A DNA stretch of 64,000 nucleotides from Syntrophobacter fumaroxidans MPOB (GTDB lineage: Bacteria; Desulfobacterota; Syntrophobacteria; Syntrophobacterales; Syntrophobacteraceae): NCBI RefSeq assembly GCF_000014965.1, contig NC_008554.1, positions 1 to 64,000 of the forward strand, in the 5' to 3' direction. Shown here piece by piece: positions 55,042 through 63,698 of this stretch. Both the position numbers and the translations under genes were made by a program. Positions within the stretch are counted from its first letter, which is position 1. Each line of letters begins with the position of its first letter. The notes beneath the pieces were generated by a model that made no database searches, was not told where the DNA came from, and worked only from the letters and a program-made list of their open reading frames with translations.

Positions 55042-55374
55042 ATGAAACAATATGTGATCGATCAATTGCGCGGGCCCGACTACGAACGGATTCGGGACTA
55101 TCTGGACGCCAATGCCGAAAAAACGTTCATGGAAGACATGTACTGGGTGAATCTTCCCCCCGGGTTGTACTCCGCCGTGCAAAAGGAGCACGAAAGCTGT
55201 CACCCGTTTTATTTTGCCGTCAACCTGTCTCCTACCCAGGTGGACTTCGAGTTCCTGATCCGCAGCCGCCAGATCATTCGCTGCAGTTGCATCGCTTACG
55301 CGACGGCGAAGCAGAGGGACTACATCATGGATTACGCCGACGAGATGATCCGGCGGCTGGACATGAAAATATGA
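55042..55374 (+). CDS. Small conserved-looking protein of unknown function
   Basis: The 110-residue product starts MKQYVIDQLRGPDY and has mixed helix and strand composition, with an acidic helical N-terminus (residues 8-30) and a beta-rich middle (FYFAVNLSPTQVDFEFLI). Two cysteines lie close together (CSCIAYA). I recognise no catalytic motif, signal peptide or membrane segment. AAGGAT precedes ATG 55042 and the codon use looks like a real gene. I think similar small proteins occur in related anaerobes, but this is memory, not a search. Confidence 0.7.
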   Translation: MKQYVIDQLRGPDYERIRDYLDANAEKTFMEDMYWVNLPPGLYSAVQKEHESCHPFYFAVNLSPTQVDFEFLIRSRQIIRCSCIAYATAKQRDYIMDYADEMIRRLDMKI

Positions 55375-55575
55375 CCCGCGTCGAGCGCTTCGAACACTCG
55401 GAGCGCCGTTTCGGGCGGGCGTAGTGCCCGCGCCTGCGTGACCCTGGGCAACCCGGTGGTCAGGGGCGGACCTGTCCCTGCTCGCGACGAGTCGTGCTCT
55501 TCCCGCCCCGTGCATGGAATCGCCGGATTTCGACACCAAACGACGGGTTTCTTCGCCGGACCGTCGGCGGATGGT

Positions 55576-56631
55576 TCACCGCTTTTCCACGGGCGCCGGG
55601 TGAAGCATGAAGTCGGCCAGCACCAGGAGAACCATGGCTTCGCACACCGGGACGATGCGCGGGATGGCCGATACGTCGTGTCGTCCTTTGATGGAGAGGG
55701 TGACGGGTTCACCCCTGGTGTTGACGGTCTGTTGCGGTTTTGAGATGGAGGGTATGGGTTTGACGGCCGCCCTCGCGACGATGTCCATCCCGGTGGAAAT
55801 TCCCGCCAGAACGCCGCCGGCATTGTTGCTTGCATAGCCATCGGGGGTAAGGGGGTCGTTGTTCTCGCTGCCGAGCATGGCGGCGGCGGCAAAACCGGCG
55901 CCGATCTCCACTCCTTTCACTGCTCCCACGGACATGAGCGCCCCGGCCAGGCGCGCGTCCAATTTGTCGAAGACAGGCTCTCCGAGGCCCGCCGGACAGC
56001 CTCTTGCCGACACTTCGACGACGCCTCCGCAGGAGTCCCCCGCATCCCGCAGTTCCTCGACGCGACGCTCCATGGCGGCTGCGGCTGTCGCATCCGGGCA
56101 GAAAAAGGGATTGCGATCGATTTCGTCCCGGTTGAAGGAGTCCACATGCAAGCCGGCGAAGGCAACCGTGTAGGCTTTCACTTCAACGCCACGGCCGGCC
56201 AGGAACTTGCGGGCGACGGCGCCGGCGGCCACACGGGCGGCGGTCTCGCGCCCCGAGCTCCGGCCTCCTCCGCGCCAGTCCCTGACGCCGTATTTTTGTT
56301 CGTAGGTGCGGTCGCCGTGCCCGGGTCGGTAAACTTCGGCCAATTCCGTGTAATCGCCGCTGCGGACATCCCGGTTGAAAATCACCAGGCTGATGGGCGT
56401 GCCTGTGGTGACCCCCTGAAAGACGCCCGAGAGAATCTCCACCCGGTCCGGTTCGCCGCGGGGTGAGGTGAGGCGCTTGCCGGGACGGCGCCGTTCGAGA
56501 TCGCGCTGGATGTCTTCGGGAGCCAACGGGATTCCCGGCGGACAGCCGTCTATTACGACCCCCAGTGCGGGGCCGTGCGATTCTCCCCAGGTGGTGATAC
56601 GAAAAAGCCTGCCGAAGCTGCTCCCTGCCAC
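55576..56631 (-). CDS. aroC: Chorismate synthase
   Basis: AroC makes chorismate from EPSP with reduced FMN, ending the shikimate pathway. The 351-residue product has the family signatures GESHGPALGVVIDG, GRSSGRETAARVAAGA and RHDVSAIPRIVPVCEAM near the C-terminus, with the two active-site histidines (GESHG, RPGHGD). The start is GTG 56631, four bases after GAGGAGG and giving the usual MAGSSFGRLFRITTWGESHG; an ATG seven codons upstream contains that ribosome site and is less likely. No other shikimate gene adjoins. Confidence 0.95.
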   Translation of the reverse strand: MAGSSFGRLFRITTWGESHGPALGVVIDGCPPGIPLAPEDIQRDLERRRPGKRLTSPRGEPDRVEILSGVFQGVTTGTPISLVIFNRDVRSGDYTELAEVYRPGHGDRTYEQKYGVRDWRGGGRSSGRETAARVAAGAVARKFLAGRGVEVKAYTVAFAGLHVDSFNRDEIDRNPFFCPDATAAAAMERRVEELRDAGDSCGGVVEVSARGCPAGLGEPVFDKLDARLAGALMSVGAVKGVEIGAGFAAAAMLGSENNDPLTPDGYASNNAGGVLAGISTGMDIVARAAVKPIPSISKPQQTVNTRGEPVTLSIKGRHDVSAIPRIVPVCEAMVLLVLADFMLHPAPVEKR

Positions 56632-56761
56632 TTTGCCTCCTCGCCGTCCCATGCCGTCGGCATTGACACTCCGGTCGAAAAAGTTATTCTATATGATTGA
56701 AGAATATGCTGAAGCAGATACGGTCTGCGACAGATACATCATCGGTTAGGGAGGAATCGGG

Positions 56762-57076
56762 ATGAGCGAGCATCATCCGGAATTTCGCGAGGATCTTGAG
56801 AGCCGCACCGAGGAGCAGATCCAGGAGCCTCCGATGTATCGAGTTCTGCTTCACAACGACGATTATACTACAATGGAGTTCGTAGTCGAAATCCTTCAGT
56901 CGGTGTTCCACAAATCTCCGTCGGAGGCCACCCGTATCATGTTGCTGGTCCACAAATCGGGTACCGGCGTGTGTGGGGTGTTCACGGCCGAAGTGGCGGA
57001 GACGAAGGTGGAGTTGGTGCATCACCTGGCGCGAAAAAACGGATTTCCGCTGCAATGCAGCATGGAAGAAACTTAG
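56762..57076 (+). CDS. clpS: ATP-dependent Clp protease adaptor ClpS
   Basis: ClpS presents N-degron substrates to ClpA. The 104-residue product has a flexible N-terminal tail, then the core with LLHNDDYTTMEFVVEIL, the binding-pocket segment (Asn-Asp-Asp) and GVCGVFTAEVAETKV. The stop codon directly abuts the clpA start. GGGAGGAATCGGG precedes ATG 56762. Confidence 0.95.
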   Translation: MSEHHPEFREDLESRTEEQIQEPPMYRVLLHNDDYTTMEFVVEILQSVFHKSPSEATRIMLLVHKSGTGVCGVFTAEVAETKVELVHHLARKNGFPLQCSMEET

Positions 57077-59407
57077 ATGATCAACAGAGAGCTTGAAATA
57101 ACGCTGTCGGCCGCGATCAAGGAGGCCAAGACCAGACGGCATGAATTCTTCACCCTGGAGCACGTGCTGTTCGCGATGCTGCACGATGTAACGGGACGGC
57201 GCGTCCTTTTCCATTGCGGAGCGGACCTGGAGACGTTGAAAGGGAAGCTGCTCAAGTTTTTTGAGGAGCGGGCGGAGAAGCTTCCGGAGGGCATCGACCA
57301 GGATCCGATTCAGACCTTGAGCGTTCAGAGGGTGTTGCAGCGGGCGGTGATGCACGTGCACGGGGCCGAAAAGAAGGAAGTGGATGCCGGGGACATACTG
57401 GCCGCGATGTTCTACGAAGAGAACTCTTACGCCGTCTATTTCCTGAAGTCCGAGGGCGTGAGCCGCCTGGATGTGCTGAGCTATATTTCGCACGGCATCT
57501 CCAAAGTCGGGTATCCCGAAGAGGATGAGGGGGCCCGGGACGAGCCTGCACACGAGGTCGCGCCCGGGGAGGAAGGCGAACCGCGGAGGACGTCGGCCCT
57601 GGAAAGCTTCGCCGTGAACCTCATCGAAAAGGCTGCCCAGGGACGGATCGATCCACTCATCGGGCGTGAGGAAGAGATCCTTAGGACGCTCCAGATCCTT
57701 GGACGCAGGAGCAAGAACAACCCGATCTTCGTCGGAGACCCCGGAGTGGGGAAGACGGCGATTGCCGAGGGGCTGGCGCTGAAAATCCAGAAGGGAGAGG
57801 TGCCCGAGGTCTTCCAGAACATAGAGATTTTCGCCTTGGACATGGGAGCGCTTCTTGCGGGCACGAAGTTCCGGGGCGATTTCGAGGCGCGCCTCAAAAG
57901 CGTGATCCAGGAGCTCAAGAAGAAGGAAGGCGCGATCCTGTTCATCGACGAGATCCACACGGTGGTGGGGGCTGGTGCGACGAGCGGCGGCTCGATGGAC
58001 GCCTCCAATATCCTCAAGCCCGTTCTGGTCACCGGAGGGCTGCGGTGTATCGGGTCCACCACCTATGAGGAATACAAGAACCACTTTGAGAAAGACCGTG
58101 CGCTGAGTCGCCGGTTCCAGAAGGTCGAAATCCACGAGCCCTCCGTGGAGGAGACCTACCGAATCCTGCTGGGACTGCGGCAATACTACGAGAAGCACCA
58201 TGGGATCCGGTACACGGACGCCGCATTGAGGGCGGCGACGGAACTCTCCAACCGGTTCATCAACGATCGCTATCTGCCGGACAAGGCCATCGACGTCATT
58301 GACGAGACGGGGGCCAGCCTGCGGCTGAAGAAAGACCGGCGGGTGCGGCGAGTGGTCGGGCCGAAGGACATCGAGCTGGTGGTGGCCAGGATCGCGAAGA
58401 TTCCTCCCCGGTCGGTCTCCGCCTCCGACCAGTTGCGGCTTCACAGCCTGGACGAGGAGCTCAAGGGCCAGGTGTTTGGCCAGGACGGGGCCATCGATGT
58501 CCTGGTCAAGGCGATCAAGCGGTCTCGAGCGGGTCTGAGGATTCCGGAGCGGCCCATCGGGTCTTTCCTTTTCATCGGGCCTACGGGAGTCGGAAAAACC
58601 GAAGTCGCCAAGCAACTGGCACGCATCCTCGGGGTCAATTTCCTGCGCTTCGATATGAGCGAATATATGGAGAAGCACACGGTCGCACGGCTGATCGGCG
58701 CGCCTCCGGGGTATATCGGATTCGACCAGGGAGGTCTGCTGACCGACGCCATCCGCAAGCAGCCTTACACGGTCCTGCTGCTGGACGAGATCGAGAAGGC
58801 CCACCCCGACCTTTTCAGCATTCTCCTGCAGGTGATGGACCATGCGACGCTCACGGACAACAACGGCAAGAAGGCGGATTTTCGCAACGTCATCCTGCTC
58901 ATGACCTCAAACGCCGGGGCGCGGGAGATGAGCATGTCGTCCATCGGTTTCGGCGGAGGCACGGTGGAACCCGACCACCGCGCGATCAAGGGCCTGAAGG
59001 CCGTGGAGAGCCTCTTCAGCCCGGAATTCCGCAATCGCCTGGACGGGATCGTCCTGTTCAACGGTCTGAACCTCGAGATCATGGAGCAGATTGTCGACAA
59101 GTTCGTCGTCGAGATGGAAACGCAACTGGGCGAGAAGAAGATCCGCATGGAATTGAGCGCCGAGGCGAGGCGCTGGCTGGGCGGGCAGGGCTACGACGTG
59201 ACGTTCGGAGCACGGCCGCTTGCGCGGTTGATCCAGACCGAAGTCAAGGATGTGCTGGCTGACGAAATTCTTTTCGGGAGGCTCATGCACGGGGGCCGCG
59301 TGCAGGTCTTCAGACCTGACGAGGCCGTACCGGCAGGCGAGGAGATTCTGAAGACGTCCAACCTGGTCTTCGTTTTTCCGGACGTTCCGGGCGTGCCTGC
59401 GGCATAG
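57077..59407 (+). CDS. clpA: ATP-dependent Clp protease ATPase subunit ClpA
   Basis: The 776-residue unfoldase has an N-terminal repeat domain (LSAAIKEAKTRRHEFF), where ClpS docks, and two AAA+ modules. D1 has GDPGVGKTAIAEGLA and FIDEIHT, and D2 has GPTGVGKTEVAKQLA and LLDEIEKAHPD. The D2 domain keeps an IGF-like loop (SSIGFGG) for ClpP contact, although the usual spacing should be checked. It delivers substrates to ClpP, which is not encoded here. It follows clpS with no gap. Confidence 0.96.
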   Translation: MINRELEITLSAAIKEAKTRRHEFFTLEHVLFAMLHDVTGRRVLFHCGADLETLKGKLLKFFEERAEKLPEGIDQDPIQTLSVQRVLQRAVMHVHGAEKKEVDAGDILAAMFYEENSYAVYFLKSEGVSRLDVLSYISHGISKVGYPEEDEGARDEPAHEVAPGEEGEPRRTSALESFAVNLIEKAAQGRIDPLIGREEEILRTLQILGRRSKNNPIFVGDPGVGKTAIAEGLALKIQKGEVPEVFQNIEIFALDMGALLAGTKFRGDFEARLKSVIQELKKKEGAILFIDEIHTVVGAGATSGGSMDASNILKPVLVTGGLRCIGSTTYEEYKNHFEKDRALSRRFQKVEIHEPSVEETYRILLGLRQYYEKHHGIRYTDAALRAATELSNRFINDRYLPDKAIDVIDETGASLRLKKDRRVRRVVGPKDIELVVARIAKIPPRSVSASDQLRLHSLDEELKGQVFGQDGAIDVLVKAIKRSRAGLRIPERPIGSFLFIGPTGVGKTEVAKQLARILGVNFLRFDMSEYMEKHTVARLIGAPPGYIGFDQGGLLTDAIRKQPYTVLLLDEIEKAHPDLFSILLQVMDHATLTDNNGKKADFRNVILLMTSNAGAREMSMSSIGFGGGTVEPDHRAIKGLKAVESLFSPEFRNRLDGIVLFNGLNLEIMEQIVDKFVVEMETQLGEKKIRMELSAEARRWLGGQGYDVTFGARPLARLIQTEVKDVLADEILFGRLMHGGRVQVFRPDEAVPAGEEILKTSNLVFVFPDVPGVPAA

Positions 59408-59425
59408 CGGATTCGAGCAGGCATC

Positions 59426-60130
59426 ATGCCGGTTTTCCGACTGACGGAAGAGTTGATTTTTCCGCCGAGCTACCTTGCGGAGCGGGACGGCCTGCTGGCG
59501 GTGGGCGGTGACCTTTCCGCGGAGCGGTTGCTGCTCGCCTACCGACAGGGCATATTCCCCTGGTACACCGAGAAAACCCCGATTCTGTGGTGGTCCCCGG
59601 ACCCCCGCCTGGTCCTCTTTCCCGCCGAATTGAAGATCTCGATCAGCCTGCGCAGGGTTTTGAGGAAGAACGTCTTCTCGGTTACTTTCGACAGGGCTTT
59701 TGCGGATGTGATCCGGCGATGCGCCGAGGTGCGCAGGGCCAGGGACGACAGTACCTGGATCGTGCCCGGGATGGTGACGGCCTATTCCCGGCTGCATCGG
59801 CTGGGGTATGCCCATTCGGTGGAGAGTTGGCACGAAGGTGAACTGGTCGGGGGACTCTATGGAGTGGCCCTTGGGCGGGTCTTCTATGGAGAATCCATGT
59901 TCACGAGGAAAACCGATGCGTCCAAGGTGGCCCTGGTGCATCTGGTGGACCTTCTGACTCGTGGCGGCTTCCAGTTGATCGACTGCCAGGTGACCACGGC
60001 TCACCTTCAGAGCATGGGCGCGCGTGAAATCTCGCGGCGCAGATTCCTGACGCTGCTTGCCGAGAATATCCCGGAGGTGGTGCACGGGGAAAGCTGGGAA
60101 GGAGAAAGCTGTTGTGGAAAGCGCCCTTGA
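59426..60130 (+). CDS. aat: Leucyl/phenylalanyl-tRNA-protein transferase
   Basis: Aat adds Leu or Phe to proteins with N-terminal Arg or Lys, creating N-degrons for ClpS-ClpA. The 234-residue product has the typical start FRLTEELIFPPSYLAERDGLLAVGGD (residues 3-28), then YRQGIFPWYTE, WWSPDPR, and the GNAT-fold segments HSVESWHEGELVGGLYGV and GESMFTRK. It is 18 bases after clpA, so the N-end-rule pathway is one operon here. Confidence 0.95.
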   Translation: MPVFRLTEELIFPPSYLAERDGLLAVGGDLSAERLLLAYRQGIFPWYTEKTPILWWSPDPRLVLFPAELKISISLRRVLRKNVFSVTFDRAFADVIRRCAEVRRARDDSTWIVPGMVTAYSRLHRLGYAHSVESWHEGELVGGLYGVALGRVFYGESMFTRKTDASKVALVHLVDLLTRGGFQLIDCQVTTAHLQSMGAREISRRRFLTLLAENIPEVVHGESWEGESCCGKRP

Positions 60131-60161
60131 CTTGCCGGTTGGTCCGCCTGTGATAACGAGG

Positions 60162-60290
60162 TGCGTTCGAGACTAAGCAACACCTGCCCGGCGGAAGGGG
60201 TTGCGGGCGGGGATGCTCCCCTACGGGTCGATATGCCGGTCAGACGCCGCAAAGGGAGGACTTTATGCCCTCCCGCCGTCTCAAGGCGCA
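60162..60290 (+). repeat. Dispersed multi-hairpin repeat (copy D), MITE-like
   Basis: This 129-bp copy has ends TGCGTTCGAGAC (60162-60173) and GTCTCAAGGCGCA (60278-60290), which differ from the other copies but still pair with each other. Inside are CACCTGCCCGGCGGAAGG, GGCGGGGATGCTCCCC, TCGATATGCCGGTC and GGGAGGACTTTATGCCCTCCC. It lies just past aat. Confidence 0.8.
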
Positions 60291-60381
60291 TGACCTTTCT
60301 CGTCGGCAGTGTCGATTTACTGGGCCTGCGTGCCCCCTCAACGGGGACCGACGGCCGGGACCGCGGCTGACCGGGTTCATC

Positions 60382-60672
60382 TTATCCCCGTGGGACCATG
60401 AGGAATTCCAACCCGAAGGTGCTCTTCCCTTCCGCGGAGCTCCCGTAGTAGTGAGTCCAGAGGTAGAAGCCGATGAGCACCAGGGCGATCAACAGCACAA
60501 ACTTGATGGTTTCGCCGATTCCCTTGCCGGCCGGTCGGTTTGAATAGGGCTGCAGAGATACGTCGGGCCTGGCCCTGGAGTATATCACACCGCACTTGGG
60601 GCATTCCTCCGCAGGCACGAAGCCATCATCCTCTTGTCGCCGCACGTGGCCGCATTTTGGGCACTCCCTCAT
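60382..60672 (-). CDS. Small zinc-ribbon membrane protein of unknown function
   Basis: The 96-residue product has two CxxC pairs at the N-terminus (MRECPKCGH and EECPKCGVIYS), forming a zinc ribbon. A single transmembrane helix follows at about residues 55-75 (FVLLIALVLIGFYLW), then a short tail. It is likely anchored in the inner membrane with the ribbon in the cytoplasm. Start 60672 has GGGAGAG upstream. I do not recognise a functional family. Confidence 0.7.
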   Translation of the reverse strand: MRECPKCGHVRRQEDDGFVPAEECPKCGVIYSRARPDVSLQPYSNRPAGKGIGETIKFVLLIALVLIGFYLWTHYYGSSAEGKSTFGLEFLMVPRG

Positions 60673-61276
60673 GCTCTCTCCCTTCCCGCTCAACTTATCA
60701 AAACTCATCTTGAGGTTCCGCTATAATTCTAATCGGAAGAAATACTGCTCTGCCTGCAATAAGATTAGCAAAATGCCGACGAACCGCTGTAAATTAATAA
60801 TTCATTGTCCCAGTTCAGACCCAGTCTCATAATTCATCATATCAACAGCAGTAATTTGTAATCAAGTGAATGAAATGTAATGATGATAAGATTACATGCC
60901 GTTTATGCTCACGCCTCTCATGCGGCAAAGATGCAGGATTCGGGACAGGGGGCGGCGCGTCGTCCTCGCGGGTGGACCCTATCAACCCTGGTATGGTGGC
61001 GGTTCCGCGGCGGGGAAGCCGGGCAAGCGCCGGGGGCCGCGCCTTTTTCATTGCACTCCCGATGAATTGGGGCAATATAGGATGGCTTCCCGTGTCCCGG
61101 TCGGGGCGGGGTGCGGGTCGGCACCGCCCCGGTGGAGTCGCGGGGCGGCCAGGGCCGGGAGGTGGCGAACCTTCTCTTCCGAGGTTCGTCGTTCACGCCT
61201 TCCTCGAGCGCAGCCCGGTGCGAGCCGGTGCAGGGGCTGCAGGCAACGGACTCTGAGGCTACACGGAGAGAACGGG
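60673..61276. other. Region upstream of the cPGS-like GTPase gene
   Basis: A gap of 604 bases. The first 220 are AT-rich and probably regulatory, with TGTAAT at 60857 and an inverted repeat ATGTAAT (60875-60881)/ATTACAT (60891-60897). From 61098 there is a strong GC hairpin (CGGGGCGG...CCGCCCCG with inner TGC/GCA). No gene is seen; an in-frame extension of the following gene into this area looks non-coding. Confidence 0.45.
60857..60897. promoter_or_regulatory. TGTAAT direct and inverted repeats
   Basis: TGTAAT occurs at about 60857 and 60876, roughly two helical turns apart, followed by the inverted copy ATTACA at 60891. ATGTAAT and ATTACAT form a 7-bp inverted repeat around nine bases. This looks like an operator between divergent genes; no regulator is known. 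Confidence 0.35.
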
Positions 61277-62605
61277 ATGGTGGAAAAAGTCATCATCGTG
61301 GGCGCCGCGGGACGGGATTTTCACAATTTCAACGTCTACTTCAAGAACAATCGCCGTTACCGGGTGGTCGCATTCACCGCGGCCCAGATCCCAAACATCG
61401 AAAGCCGGCTGTTTCCTCCCGAGCTTTCAGGCGAGCACTATCCTGAAGGTATTCCCATCTATCCGGAAGCCGACATGGCCAGACTGATTCGCGAACACCG
61501 GATCGATCTCGTGGCGTTCTCCTACAGCGACGTCGCGCACGTGGACGTGATGCACCGGGCATCCCTGGCCATGGCCGAAGGGGCGGATTTCATCCTCCTG
61601 GGGGCCACCTACACGATGCTCAAGTCCCGCAAACCGGTCATTGCCGTCTGCGCGGTTCGGACCGGGTCGGGAAAGTCCCAGACCACGAGAGAGATTTGCA
61701 GAATTTTGCAAAATCTGGGCAAGAAGGCCGTTGTCGTGAGGCATCCGATGCCTTATGGGGATCTGCGCAGCCAAATTGTGCAGAGGTTTGCGAGCCGAGA
61801 AGACATCGACGTCAATCAGTGCACCATCGAGGAGCGGGAAGAGTACGAACCCCTGGTCGATCGGGGGATCGTGGTCTATGCGGGAATCGATTACGCCCGC
61901 ATCCTGGAACGGGCGGAGTCCGAATCCGAAATCATCATCTGGGACGGCGGAAACAACGACACGCCGTTTTTTTCCCCGGATTTGCATATCGTGGTCTTCG
62001 ATCCGCACCGTCCCGGTCATGAGCTTCTCTACTACCCGGGCGAAACCAACCTGATCATGGCCGATGTGGCCATCATCAACAAAGTGGATACGGCACTTCC
62101 CGAAAACATCGAGTCCGTGCGGGAAAATATCGGGAAATTTGCCCCCCGCGCGGAGATCATCCTGGCCGAGTCTCCGGTGACGGTGTCCGATCCCCGGCGG
62201 GTGCGCGGCAGCAGGGTCCTGGCGGTGGAAGACGGTCCCACGCTCACCCACGGCGGGATGCCGTTCGGGGCGGCAACCATAGCGGCCCGCAAGTACGGCG
62301 CCGCCGAGATCGTCGATCCTCATCCTTATGCCGTGGGAACCATTCGTGAAGCCCTGTTGCAGTATCCGCACATCGGCGCCGAGCTCCCCGCGATGGGGTA
62401 CGGCGAACGCCAGATGCGGGACCTCGAAGCCACCATCAATGCCGTGGATTGCGATCTCGTCCTGGCGTCGACTCCCGTCGACCTGAGCGGTCTTCTGTCC
62501 ATGAACAAGCCGACGTTGCGCGTTCGTTATGAATACAAGGATCATGGTCGCCCGGGGCTGGAAGAAGTGCTGACGCGCAGGCTGGTCGAATCGGGCATCC
62601 TCTGA
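61277..62605 (+). CDS. Cyclic 2,3-diphosphoglycerate synthetase-like P-loop protein
   Basis: The 442-residue product resembles the cyclic 2,3-diphosphoglycerate synthetase (cPGS) family. It has an N-terminal Rossmann-like segment (VIIVGAAGRDFHNFN), a P-loop AVRTGSGKSQTTR at about residue 130, WDGGNNDTPFF and INKVDTALPEN, a GTPase-like NKxD motif. In some methanogens this enzyme makes cDPG, a thermolyte; in bacteria the family is widespread and its role is not established. The neighbour carbamate kinase suggests a tie to nitrogen or arginine metabolism. ATG 61277 was chosen over the long upstream extension, with GGAGAG upstream. Confidence 0.82.
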   Translation: MVEKVIIVGAAGRDFHNFNVYFKNNRRYRVVAFTAAQIPNIESRLFPPELSGEHYPEGIPIYPEADMARLIREHRIDLVAFSYSDVAHVDVMHRASLAMAEGADFILLGATYTMLKSRKPVIAVCAVRTGSGKSQTTREICRILQNLGKKAVVVRHPMPYGDLRSQIVQRFASREDIDVNQCTIEEREEYEPLVDRGIVVYAGIDYARILERAESESEIIIWDGGNNDTPFFSPDLHIVVFDPHRPGHELLYYPGETNLIMADVAIINKVDTALPENIESVRENIGKFAPRAEIILAESPVTVSDPRRVRGSRVLAVEDGPTLTHGGMPFGAATIAARKYGAAEIVDPHPYAVGTIREALLQYPHIGAELPAMGYGERQMRDLEATINAVDCDLVLASTPVDLSGLLSMNKPTLRVRYEYKDHGRPGLEEVLTRRLVESGIL

Positions 62606-62716
62606 TGGTCCGCCGCGCGTTGCCTGTTCCATGCAGGGCGCGGTCCGCGGTCGATTCCGCCGGACCTTTCACGCCTTGATGCCCCGCAACCGTGTGATGT
62701 TCCGGGAGTCGCGAGC

Positions 62717-63652
62717 ATGGCTGTAAGGAAACCCATCCTTTTGGTCGCCCTGGGCGGCAATGCGCTCATTCGCAAGGGACAGCAGGGCACGATCCCCGAA
62801 CAGCTGGAGAACCTGCGCGTTCCGCTGCGACAGATCGCGCGGCTGGCGGAAGCGCACCGGATTATCATCACGCACGGCAACGGCCCCCAGGTCGGGAATC
62901 TGTTGCTGCAGCAGGAATGCTGTTCCGAGGTTCCGAGGCTGCCTCTCGAAATCCTCGTGGCCCAGACGCAGGGCCAGATCGGCTACATGATTGAATCCAC
63001 TCTGGACAGCGAGCTCATGAGCCTCGGCGTCGACAAGGAACACTACATTGTGAGTGTCCTCAGCTACGTTGTGGTGAATGAAGACGACCCGGCCTTCCTG
63101 CATCCTTCGAAACCCATCGGCCCGGCCTTCAACGAAGCGGAGGCGGCCCGGCTTCCGTACCCGACGGTGAGAACCGACAAGGGGTACCGGCGGGTGGTTG
63201 CGTCCCCGAAACCGGTCACTATCGTGGAAAAAAGGGAAATCAAGCGGTTGATCGATCTGGGCTTTATCGTCATTTCCTGCGGCGGCGGGGGCATTCCGGT
63301 GATCCGGGACAGCCGGACTTTTCACGGCGTGGACGCCGTGATCGACAAGGACCTGGCGAGTGCGCGGCTGGCGGGGGAGATCGGCGTGGACATCTTTCTT
63401 ATCGCCACGGACGTGGAAGGCGTGGCGCTGCATTACGAACAGGAGACGCGCCGGAGCTGGCTGCGCAGCGTGAGTGTCGGCGATGCCGGCCGGTTCCTCG
63501 AGGAAGGACATTTCCCGCCGGGATCCATGGGACCGAAAGTGGAGGCGTGCATCGAATTCATGAAACACGGGGGAACACGCGCCGTAATCGCTTCCATCGA
63601 GCGGATCGAGGCCGCCGTCCAAGGCGCGGCCGGCACGGAATTCGCTCCGTGA
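62717..63652 (+). CDS. arcC: Carbamate kinase
   Basis: The 311-residue product is an amino-acid kinase-fold carbamate kinase: LVALGGNALIRKGQQGT, THGNGPQVGNLLLQ, VISCGGGGIPVI and DKDLASARLAGEIGVD. It interconverts carbamoyl phosphate plus ADP with carbamate plus ATP and usually yields ATP from arginine breakdown. It lies 111 bases after the cPGS-like gene on the same strand. No arginine deiminase is in the window, but the next gene belongs to a family linked with arginine and ornithine degradation. Confidence 0.94.
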   Translation: MAVRKPILLVALGGNALIRKGQQGTIPEQLENLRVPLRQIARLAEAHRIIITHGNGPQVGNLLLQQECCSEVPRLPLEILVAQTQGQIGYMIESTLDSELMSLGVDKEHYIVSVLSYVVVNEDDPAFLHPSKPIGPAFNEAEAARLPYPTVRTDKGYRRVVASPKPVTIVEKREIKRLIDLGFIVISCGGGGIPVIRDSRTFHGVDAVIDKDLASARLAGEIGVDIFLIATDVEGVALHYEQETRRSWLRSVSVGDAGRFLEEGHFPPGSMGPKVEACIEFMKHGGTRAVIASIERIEAAVQGAAGTEFAP

Positions 63653-63698
63653 AGAACGGCCTGCCGAGTCCGTGTGCGCGAGGCCGTCGTTAGCGGCA

